This document shows, piece by piece, positions 7,770 through 16,688 of a stretch of 16,688 nt of DNA (positions are counted from its first letter, which is position 1; each line of letters begins with the position of its first letter). The stretch is from Nitrospirota bacterium (GTDB lineage: Bacteria; Nitrospirota_A; Leptospirillia; Leptospirillales; Leptospirillaceae), in contig JAKBTA010000025.1 in NCBI GenBank assembly GCA_021844645.1, forward strand, positions 1 to 16,688. The letters are read 5' to 3'. Made by a program: the position numbers and the translations under genes. The notes beneath the pieces were generated by a model. The model did no database searches, had not been told where the DNA came from, and worked only from the letters and a program-made list of their open reading frames with translations.

Positions 7770-9164
7770 ATGGATTCGGTCCTTCTTCAGAGGGTTCTCA
7801 ACAGATTTCGCGAGTTCGGTCCCGAAGCCCGGTCTCGTGATCTGGAAGGTGTTCTGGACCTCTTTGAGGGAGCGTCGCTTTCCGGATCGGGAGAGAGTTA
7901 TATCCTGTTTGTCGGATCGTCTTTTGTCCAGAGAATGATCGAGGAGCGTTACCTTTCCGAAATTATTCTGGTGATGAGGGAGGTTCTGGACAATGACCGG
8001 ATCGAATTGACGGTTGAGGTTCTCCCGCAGGCCAAAACTCCACAGAGAAAGAAAAAAGCCAAGGAATCTCCCCAGCAAGATAAGTCGAAGAGTTTATCTG
8101 GGGTTTTGAGCATGTCTCCCGAACAGCAGAGTACATGGGAAACTCATCTGAGTCCCCGGTATACCTTTTCCAATTATGTTGTGGGGATGTGCAACCAGTT
8201 CGCCCATGCAGCGGCAACGGCTATCGCGAATAATCCCTCCAACACCTATAATCCCTTTTATGTTTTTGGAGGAGTCGGATTGGGAAAAACCCATCTGGTG
8301 TCCGCCATTGGCAACCAGATGAAATCCCGTTTTCCTTCCCTGAAAATTCTCTATATCACGACCGAATCCTTCCTGAATGAAATGGTGACAGCGATCAAGT
8401 TTTCCAAGATGAACGAATTTCGGGAACGATATCGTAAGATTGATGTCCTCATTGTGGATGATATCCAGTTCCTTTCAGGAAAAGAGAGAACCCAGGAAGA
8501 GTTTTTTTATACATTCAACGCGTTATTTGAAAATGGAAAACAGATTATTCTATCCAGTGATTGCATGCCCAGTGAAATCGCAACACTTGAAGACCGGTTG
8601 AAGTCGCGTTTCAGCTGGGGTCTGATTGCGGACATACAGATTCCCGATTTTGAGACAAAGATCGCCATATTGAGGGACAAGATGGCCCAGGAGGGATTGG
8701 CCCTTCCTGAAGAAGTTGTCTTTTTTCTGGCCAATACAGTCAAGACGAATATTCGTGAGCTTGAAGGGGCAATGATCCGTTTGGGAGCCTGGGGAAATTT
8801 GATGGGGAGACCCATCACCATTGAAGTTGCCAGGAAGCTTCTGTCCGATATTCTGCCAACCACCAAGGATCTTGCAGATGTGGAGCGGATCCTTGCCGAA
8901 GTGGCAGGTTACTACGGTGTGACATCCAAAGATATCCGCTCCAGGAAAAGAACCCGTTCAATGGTCGTTGCAAGACATATGGCAGCGTATCTGATCAGGG
9001 ATATCGGTCATAAGTCCTACCCTGAAATCGGTCGGGAACTTGGTGGCAGGGACCATTCGACAATCATTCATTCCTGTAAATATATTGAGGATGCGCTTGA
9101 ATCAGATCCCCAGACGATGAGCGAGATAGAGCAAATCAAGAAGAGGCTCGAGAACAGAAGCTAG
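7770..9164 (+). CDS. dnaA: Chromosomal replication initiator DnaA
   Basis: DnaA is the AAA+ ATPase that binds DnaA boxes at oriC, melts the origin and loads the helicase. Numbering from ATG 7770 (464 aa): an N-terminal helicase-contact domain I (about 1-85); a charged linker (about 86-115); the AAA+ domain with Walker A GGVGLGKTH (Gly167-His175), Walker B LIVDDIQF (Asp230-Asp231) and the RLKSRF arginine segment; and domain IV with GVTSKDIRSRKRTRS and the DNA-binding signature GGRDHSTIIHS. The sensor-1 area reads LSSDCMPSEI, where most relatives have an Arg after the Asp. ATG 7770 has AAGGA 10 bases upstream. TTG at 7743 (473 aa), with GGAAAG 11 bases upstream, is the alternative. The gene follows the putative origin and is 56 bases from dnaN. 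Confidence 0.97.
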   Translation: MDSVLLQRVLNRFREFGPEARSRDLEGVLDLFEGASLSGSGESYILFVGSSFVQRMIEERYLSEIILVMREVLDNDRIELTVEVLPQAKTPQRKKKAKESPQQDKSKSLSGVLSMSPEQQSTWETHLSPRYTFSNYVVGMCNQFAHAAATAIANNPSNTYNPFYVFGGVGLGKTHLVSAIGNQMKSRFPSLKILYITTESFLNEMVTAIKFSKMNEFRERYRKIDVLIVDDIQFLSGKERTQEEFFYTFNALFENGKQIILSSDCMPSEIATLEDRLKSRFSWGLIADIQIPDFETKIAILRDKMAQEGLALPEEVVFFLANTVKTNIRELEGAMIRLGAWGNLMGRPITIEVARKLLSDILPTTKDLADVERILAEVAGYYGVTSKDIRSRKRTRSMVVARHMAAYLIRDIGHKSYPEIGRELGGRDHSTIIHSCKYIEDALESDPQTMSEIEQIKKRLENRS

Positions 9165-9220
9165 ATCCTATTCGGCTAAATAACAGAATAGTTCCAAAAT
9201 ACTTATGGAGACAGGAAACA

Positions 9221-10378
9221 ATGGAAATCATCGTTGATCAGGAGACATTTCTGGACGGGGTTCAAAGGATTGCCGCACTGACCGATCGAAAAAACGCTGC
9301 TCTTGTAGGGTCCCAGGTTTTGCTGGATGCGCAGGGGGAAACGGTTACCCTCTATGCTTCCGACACACAGACGGGAGGACGTTTCGAGTTGCCCGCAAAA
9401 GTCTTGGCTCCGGGAAAAACGACGGTGCCGGGTAAAACCCTTTTTAATCTTATCCGTCAGTTGCCTCCAGGTGACCTGACTATTACGAGAGATGCTTCCG
9501 GACTGACAAGGATTGAGCGCGAGCGAATCCAGAATAGCCTTAAGGGAATTAATCCGGACGAGTTTAATGTTTTTCCGGAAATTACCGCAGAATATTCATT
9601 TCTTGTCCCTTTGGGAGCTTTTCTCGACCAGTTGAAAAAAAGCTTGCCTTTTGCGTCCGATGAAGAGGGCAAGCCATTAAATGGCATTCTTTTGACCCGT
9701 GAGCTGGGGGACAAAGGTCAGCCGATCCTGAACATGGTCAGTACCGACGGACATCGTCTACATCATGGGGTCATTTTGTTGGGTGAAGATGCGGGCGGTT
9801 CGGTGACAGGGCAGTCGGAAAGCCGTTTTATCCTGAAAAAAAGAAACCTCCAGGAGCTTGCGCATGTGCTTGAGCTTGATGCCAAGGATCCGAACATGTC
9901 GATCGAAATCGTCCTGAACCCCAAATACGTCACTTTTCGATGGGGACGCTTCTACTACTTTGCAAGGCTCCTGTCGACTCCCTACCCGAACTACAAGGAG
10001 GCGTTTCCCCAGGACTTCACCGTTGGGGTGGAGATTTCCCGGGAATCCCTGGATAGCGCCCTGAAAAGGGTTTCTGTGGTTTCTGACAAGAAGCCGGAGG
10101 TTATTTTTGACTGGAATGACCGATTCCTGGTTCTGAGGACCATGAATGAGGAAATCGGGGAATCGATTGAAACCATTCCGGCATTTGTCAGGGGAGAGTC
10201 GGGTTCCCTGATTTTCAAGATCGACTTTTTGAGAGTCCTTCTGGCGGTGACATCAGGGGAAACCATCCGGTTTGATGTGCGTTACGGCAAGGAGTATGGG
10301 GCAAAGGATTCGATGCCGGTCATCTGGAGAGCTCTTGATGATCCGCACTCCCGGTATGTATTGATGCCGATGGGTTAA
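9221..10378 (+). CDS. dnaN: DNA polymerase III beta subunit (sliding clamp)
   Basis: The clamp encircles DNA and tethers DNA polymerase III and other replication and repair proteins. It is 385 aa, a little longer than the usual 365-375. The three-domain fold is recognisable from VPGKTLFNLIRQLP and the GINPDEFNVFPEI edge (domain 1), FASDEEGKPLNGILL and STDGHRLHHGV (domain 2, including the TDGHRL part of the partner-binding cleft), ARLLSTPYPNYKEAFP, and the C-terminal YVLMPMG, whose MPM is the cleft signature. The terminal residue is Gly where many clamps end MPMRL. Extra residues just before the C-terminus (around RYGKEYGAKDS) account for some of the added length. Start ATG 9221 has AGGA four bases and GGAG ten bases upstream. 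It is followed directly by gyrB, without recF. Confidence 0.96.
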   Translation: MEIIVDQETFLDGVQRIAALTDRKNAALVGSQVLLDAQGETVTLYASDTQTGGRFELPAKVLAPGKTTVPGKTLFNLIRQLPPGDLTITRDASGLTRIERERIQNSLKGINPDEFNVFPEITAEYSFLVPLGAFLDQLKKSLPFASDEEGKPLNGILLTRELGDKGQPILNMVSTDGHRLHHGVILLGEDAGGSVTGQSESRFILKKRNLQELAHVLELDAKDPNMSIEIVLNPKYVTFRWGRFYYFARLLSTPYPNYKEAFPQDFTVGVEISRESLDSALKRVSVVSDKKPEVIFDWNDRFLVLRTMNEEIGESIETIPAFVRGESGSLIFKIDFLRVLLAVTSGETIRFDVRYGKEYGAKDSMPVIWRALDDPHSRYVLMPMG

Positions 10379-10418
10379 GTCCTGACCTGAGGTAGCACTT
10401 TGGTCACAACAGCAATAA

Positions 10419-12875
<2,457 letters not shown>

Positions 12876-12912
12876 TTGATTCCTGATGTTTGTTGACGAT
12901 TCATTCTCCCAG

Positions 12913-12918
12913 AAGGAG
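12913..12918 (+). promoter_or_regulatory. Ribosome binding site favouring the TTG start of gyrA
   Basis: AAGGAG lies eight bases before TTG 12927 but 14 bases before the next candidate, ATG 12933, so spacing favours TTG. Confidence 0.6.
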
Positions 12919-12926
12919 TAACTTTC

Positions 12927-15395
12927 TTGGCCATGATTCCTTTTGAGCAGGCGATTGCGATTGATACCGAAATCCGGACCGCATACCTGAACTATTCCAT
13001 GAGCGTTATTGTCGGCAGGGCCTTGCCCGATATTCGGGACGGCCTGAAGCCCGTTCAGAGACGGGTTCTTTTTGCGATGCATGAAATGGGAGTCCGTTCC
13101 GGGGGGGCTTACAAAAAATCGGCCCGTATCGTTGGTGATGTGATTGGTAAATACCATCCTCACGGAGATACGGCGGTTTATGATACAGCGGTCAGGCTTG
13201 TCCAGCCATTTACGCTTCGTTACCCATTGATTGACGGCCAGGGAAATTTTGGATCGATCGACGGAGATTCTCCCGCAGCCATGAGGTATACGGAAATTCG
13301 GCTGAAGGCGATTTCCGAGGAGATGATGTCGGAGCTTTCGGAAGAAACGGTCGGGTTCGGTCCAAACTATGATGAATCTCTTGAAGAACCTAAAGTCCTT
13401 CCCGCAAAACTTCCCCTTTTGCTTCTGAACGGATCGTCGGGTATTGCCGTCGGAATGGCGACCAACATTCCTCCCCACAACAGTCGGGAGATCATCAACG
13501 CCCTGCTTGAGATGATCGATAACCCGTCTTTTTCCATGGAAGATCTTCTCCGTGTCGTGACCGGACCGGATTTTCCGACAGGTGGCCTGATCATGGGTCG
13601 TTCGGGTATAGAGGAGGCCTTCCGCACCGGTCGCGGTTCTGTGGTGATGCGGGGAGTGGTTGATGTGGAGGAGAGTACCAGGGCCGACCGTCAGGCGATC
13701 GTGATCAGCGAAATTCCATACATGGTGAATAAAACCCGTCTCATTGAAAAAATCGCGGCTCTTGTCCGTGACAAGGAAATTGACGGAATTGCCGATATTC
13801 GGGATGAGTCAAATCGGGAAGGAATGCGGATCGTCCTTGATCTGAAACGGGACGGAAATCCTCAGGTCATCATCAACAGGCTTTATTCCATGACCGCTCT
13901 TCAAAGTTCGTTCGGGGTCAATTTTGTCGCCATCGTCAACCAGCGGCCGGTCACCCTTTCCCTTTTGGAAGCACTTCGGCATTTTCTGGATTTCCGTCAG
14001 GATGTGGTCACCAAGAGAACCCTCTACCGCCTCAAAAAAGCCCGGGAAAGGTTCCATATCCTCGAGGGGTTGAAGCGTGCCATCGATCTGATGGATCAGA
14101 TCATTGCGCTGATTCGGGCGTCAGACTCTCCCGAGACCGCACGGGAAGGGCTTATGACCTCCTACGCTTTTTCCGAGATTCAGGCCCGTGCCATTCTCGA
14201 TATGCGTCTGCAGCGGCTGACTGCCCTTGAGAGGGATAAAATTGAAGCAGAGTATGAAGAGGTCCGGAAAATTATTCTTGAGCTCGAAAGGATCCTTGGC
14301 AGCCGGGATGTTTTGATGGGAGTCGTGAGAGAAGAGTTTTTGGAGCTTCGTGAAAAGTTCGGGGATGAAAGGCGGACCAGAATTGTTCCGGATGAAGGCG
14401 AGATTGATTTCGAATCCCTCATTCCCGACGATCCCTGTTATATCAATCTGACATTCCAGGGATACATCAAGAGGCTTTCAAAAGACGCCTATCCGACCCA
14501 GAACAGGGGAGGAAAGGGACGAATCGGCGTCACACTCAAGGATGACGACGCCGTTATTTCGACACTGTCTCCCACAATGCATGAGACTATTCTCTTCTTC
14601 ACCGATATCGGGAAGGTTTATCGTCTTAAGGTTCACGAAATTCCGGAAGGTCAGCGGGCAACCCGGGGAAAGAGCATCCGGTCGCTCCTGGCGCTTGCTC
14701 CCGATGAAAAAGTCACACAACTTCTTTCCATCCGCTCTTTCGGGGAAGAAAAGAGTCTGATCTTTGTGACCGAAAGGGGAAAAATCAAGAGGACTCAGCT
14801 GATCCATTACGGCCAGATCCGGCAAAGCGGAATCATAGCGATTTCATTGGAGGAGGGGGACCGTCTCGCCCAGGTGATGGTCGGCGAGCCGGGGACCGAT
14901 ATCCTGATCGCTACAAAGGGTGGCAAGGGAATTCTGATCCCGATGGATGATCCAGACAAGGGTTTTCGCAGCATGGGTCGAACGGCTTCGGGTGTGAAGG
15001 GGATCAAGTTGGCACCGAATGACCTGGTTGTCGGAGCGGAGACGATTCAGGACGAAGACTTTGTTGCCGTCATTACGGCAAGGGGTTACGGAAAACGCGT
15101 CAATACAGGAAAGGATTTCCGGCTTCAGGGTCGCGGAGGCCAGGGCGTCAGGATCCTCAAGGCAGCTGAGAAGATTGGTCCGGTTGTTTCGGTCATCAAG
15201 GTGACAGGATCCGAGGATGTTTTTCTGATCACCCAGAAAGGCCAGGCGCTCAGGATTGAAACATCGACGATCCGTTTGACCGGCAGGACGGCGCAGGGAG
15301 TGAAACTTTTGAACCTTCAGTCGGAAGATGAAATCCAGTGTGCATCCCTGGCACCCCTCAGGGGAGAAACGGAAGATGGGACTCCCGCGACTTGA
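12927..15395 (+). CDS. gyrA: DNA gyrase subunit A
   Basis: GyrA carries the DNA cleavage-religation centre and the C-terminal DNA-wrapping domain. It is 822 aa from TTG 12927; ATG 12933, two codons in, is the alternative. The catalytic tyrosine is Tyr121 in AAMRYTE. The quinolone-determining region reads [11 protein letters not shown], with Thr82 where E. coli has Ser83 and Asp86 for Asp87. After the coiled-coil region (about 360-485) comes a six-bladed C-terminal domain. Its GyrA box, normally QRRGGKG, reads QNRGGKG at 525-531. A second, degenerate version (QGRGGQG) occurs further on, as is common in these blades. The protein ends soon after the last blade without a long acidic tail. The presence of a GyrA box and the gyrB neighbour argue against ParC. 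The end overlaps the next gene by 20 bases. Confidence 0.97.
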   Translation: MAMIPFEQAIAIDTEIRTAYLNYSMSVIVGRALPDIRDGLKPVQRRVLFAMHEMGVRSGGAYKKSARIVGDVIGKYHPHGDTAVYDTAVRLVQPFTLRYPLIDGQGNFGSIDGDSPAAMRYTEIRLKAISEEMMSELSEETVGFGPNYDESLEEPKVLPAKLPLLLLNGSSGIAVGMATNIPPHNSREIINALLEMIDNPSFSMEDLLRVVTGPDFPTGGLIMGRSGIEEAFRTGRGSVVMRGVVDVEESTRADRQAIVISEIPYMVNKTRLIEKIAALVRDKEIDGIADIRDESNREGMRIVLDLKRDGNPQVIINRLYSMTALQSSFGVNFVAIVNQRPVTLSLLEALRHFLDFRQDVVTKRTLYRLKKARERFHILEGLKRAIDLMDQIIALIRASDSPETAREGLMTSYAFSEIQARAILDMRLQRLTALERDKIEAEYEEVRKIILELERILGSRDVLMGVVREEFLELREKFGDERRTRIVPDEGEIDFESLIPDDPCYINLTFQGYIKRLSKDAYPTQNRGGKGRIGVTLKDDDAVISTLSPTMHETILFFTDIGKVYRLKVHEIPEGQRATRGKSIRSLLALAPDEKVTQLLSIRSFGEEKSLIFVTERGKIKRTQLIHYGQIRQSGIIAISLEEGDRLAQVMVGEPGTDILIATKGGKGILIPMDDPDKGFRSMGRTASGVKGIKLAPNDLVVGAETIQDEDFVAVITARGYGKRVNTGKDFRLQGRGGQGVRILKAAEKIGPVVSVIKVTGSEDVFLITQKGQALRIETSTIRLTGRTAQGVKLLNLQSEDEIQCASLAPLRGETEDGTPAT
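15361..15366 (+). promoter_or_regulatory. Ribosome binding site choosing the start of the TPR gene
   Basis: GGGGAG inside the end of gyrA, nine bases before ATG 15376. It favours this start over ATG 15328, which would add 16 polar residues before the hydrophobic signal. Confidence 0.6.
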
Positions 15396-16239
15396 CCTGA
15401 TTCTGTCCAGGGCCTTCTGGGCAATGTTTCTGGTCTTTTTATTGGTCGGTCAGGATGGTTGCAGCAAAAATCGGGCGGAACAAAAGTACGATCAGGGTAT
15501 GGTCGCTCTCGAGCATCTGGATCTTGCCCGGGCCCGTGAGGATTTTTCCGGGGCGATCGCGAAAAGTCCCGTTGCCAGGACAAGGGGAAAGGCTTACTTT
15601 CGCCTGGGCAGAATGGACGATCTCTACCAGAACGACCCGCGTCAGGCGTCCCAGGATTATATGAAAGCCCTGGAAAATCTTCAGGGAGGAGCGATTCGCC
15701 AAAAGGTCTCCTTTTTTCTGGCGAGGGATCTTGACCGCTTGAGCCGCTCTGGTCAGGCGCTTGAAATCCTTGAAAAAATCGATGCTGACTCCCTCGATAG
15801 TGAGTTTCAGGGACGAATTTATCTTTTGATGGCAAGGATCTACGAGCATCGTGAAGACTACCGGAATGCGTCGGTCTTCTACAAGAAGGTGGTTCGTGCT
15901 GTTCCCGACGGATTCACGGGTGAAAAGGCTCGTTACAAGCTCGGTCTCATGGACGCGTTTCTCGGAAACAGTTCAGGGGCCTCTGTCAGACTGGCCGCCT
16001 TCCTGAAAAGATACCCTGACAGTACCTTTGCTTCGGTCGCCCGACTGAATCTGGCCTCCATCGATGAAAAGGATGGTCAGTATCAGAAAGCGCTGGAATT
16101 GTTGACCACCCTGATTTCCTCCTACCCGAACCCCGCTCTGATCAACAGCAGGATCATGGAACTGCGAAAAAAAATGGACAATCATTCCGTTGGCGGACAA
16201 CAGACAGGTGGTCCAACGGGGTCAGGAGCTTCAGGTTGA
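15376..16239 (+). CDS. Tetratricopeptide-repeat protein, probably exported
   Basis: The start at ATG 15376 gives 287 aa and places a signal-like segment at the N-terminus: positively charged residues, then a hydrophobic stretch ([13 protein letters not shown], 13-25) and Cys29. The preceding GQDG is a poor lipobox, so lipidation is uncertain; cleaved secretion or an N-terminal anchor are alternatives. The rest is helical repeats of about 34 residues resembling TPRs, roughly six units from residue 33 to 265 (for example [45 protein letters not shown]). The C-terminus is a short Gly, Gln and Ser-rich tail. TPR proteins of this size, such as BamD or CpoB, act as envelope scaffolds, but no specific role can be read here. 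The start lies inside the gyrA end, and the stop overlaps the queE start by four bases, so it is co-transcribed with both. Confidence 0.85.
   Translation: MGLPRLDLILSRAFWAMFLVFLLVGQDGCSKNRAEQKYDQGMVALEHLDLARAREDFSGAIAKSPVARTRGKAYFRLGRMDDLYQNDPRQASQDYMKALENLQGGAIRQKVSFFLARDLDRLSRSGQALEILEKIDADSLDSEFQGRIYLLMARIYEHREDYRNASVFYKKVVRAVPDGFTGEKARYKLGLMDAFLGNSSGASVRLAAFLKRYPDSTFASVARLNLASIDEKDGQYQKALELLTTLISSYPNPALINSRIMELRKKMDNHSVGGQQTGGPTGSGASG
16224..16228 (+). promoter_or_regulatory. Ribosome binding site supporting the TTG start of queE
   Basis: AGGAG within the end of the TPR gene, seven bases before TTG 16236. Confidence 0.65.
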
Positions 16240-16688
16240 AGATTACCGAGCTGTTTCGTTCGATTCAGGGGGAATCGCTTTATTCGGGTTGGCCCTGTTT
16301 TTTCATCAGGACTTCTGGTTGTCCCCTTCGTTGTACATGGTGTGATACGACCTATTCATTTTATGGTGGAACGGACATGACTGTGGACGAGATCCTTCTT
16401 GAGACGGGGAAGTCGGAAACAAATCTGGTCGAGATTACCGGGGGGGAGCCGTTTGTCCAGACGGATTTTGTGGAGCTTTCGAACCGTCTCCGACGGGAAG
16501 GATATGAGGTTTTGATTGAAACTTCGGGAGGATTTCCCATTCCCGAGGGGCTCGACAGGTCCTGTCATGTGATTATGGACATCAAGCCACCCGGGTCCGG
16601 GATGAGCCAGTGGATGAATCCCGATCATTTCCGGAGCCTGACATCGAATGACGAGATCAAGGCGGTGTGCCAGAGTCGGGAGGATTTC
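16236..16688 (+). CDS. queE: 7-carboxy-7-deazaguanine synthase, N-terminal part (gene runs off the right edge)
   Basis: QueE is a radical-SAM enzyme that converts 6-carboxy-tetrahydropterin to 7-carboxy-7-deazaguanine on the way to preQ0 and the tRNA base queuosine. The frame is open for 151 codons to the window edge, about two thirds of the usual protein. The N-terminus [13 protein letters not shown] carries the substrate-binding SIQGE motif. The 4Fe-4S cluster motif is Cys29-x3-Cys33-x2-Cys36 in CPLRCTWCDT, followed by the SAM-binding TGGEP (68-72), IETSGG and DIKPPGS. The start is TTG 16236, supported by AGGAG seven bases upstream and by the close match of the N-terminus to the family; it overlaps the preceding stop (TTGA). 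Pyruvate formate-lyase activases share the radical-SAM core but not the IQGE start. Confidence 0.94.
   Translation, partial: MKITELFRSIQGESLYSGWPCFFIRTSGCPLRCTWCDTTYSFYGGTDMTVDEILLETGKSETNLVEITGGEPFVQTDFVELSNRLRREGYEVLIETSGGFPIPEGLDRSCHVIMDIKPPGSGMSQWMNPDHFRSLTSNDEIKAVCQSREDF

Noticed and set aside
9168..9191. CTATTC/GAATAG inverted repeat between dnaA and dnaN
   Set aside because: A 6-bp AT-rich stem with a 12-base loop and no T-run; too weak to call a terminator.

Overview
The window is ordinary bacterial chromosome centred on what looks like the replication origin. All recognisable genes point away from a roughly 650-base AT-rich intergenic stretch (about 7116-7769). Everything to the left is on the minus strand and everything to the right on the plus strand. 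Gene content and protein style suggest a Gram-negative bacterium outside the Proteobacteria. My best guess is Nitrospirota, possibly Leptospirillum-like: base composition is balanced, psd and pssA sit inside an ilv-leu operon, and recF is absent between dnaN and gyrB. This is recognition from memory, not a database result.

Left arm (minus strand, read from 7115 down to 1): ilvB, ilvN, ilvC, psd, pssA, leuA and the first half of leuB. The genes are separated by 0 to about 66 bases, or overlap, so they look like one transcription unit. The ilv genes make acetolactate/acetohydroxybutyrate and reduce it toward valine and isoleucine. leuA and leuB act in the leucine branch. psd and pssA, embedded between them, make phosphatidylserine and decarboxylate it to phosphatidylethanolamine. 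A candidate sigma-70 promoter lies about 110-140 bases upstream of ilvB.

Centre (7116-7769): a putative oriC. Two copies of a 14-base direct repeat, each containing a near-DnaA-box, bracket a 41-base segment with only three G/C bases (candidate unwinding element). Further near-consensus DnaA boxes follow toward dnaA, four of them in the same orientation at 11- or 23-base spacing. I found no exact TTATNCACA match in this region.

Right arm (plus strand): dnaA, dnaN, gyrB, gyrA, a TPR-repeat exported protein with a poor lipobox, and the first 151 codons of queE. The first four are replication initiator, sliding clamp and DNA gyrase, the usual origin-proximal set minus recF. The TPR gene overlaps the gyrA stop and queE overlaps the TPR gene stop, so gyrA-TPR-queE are probably co-transcribed.

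Several starts rest on TTG codons with good Shine-Dalgarno sequences (ilvC, pssA, gyrA, queE), and gyrB starts with GTG. I found no mobile element, CRISPR array, rRNA, tRNA or defence system. Nothing here is a clearly new biological system; the most interesting parts are the origin architecture and some active-site or motif substitutions (IlvB GEG, GyrA box QNRGGKG).
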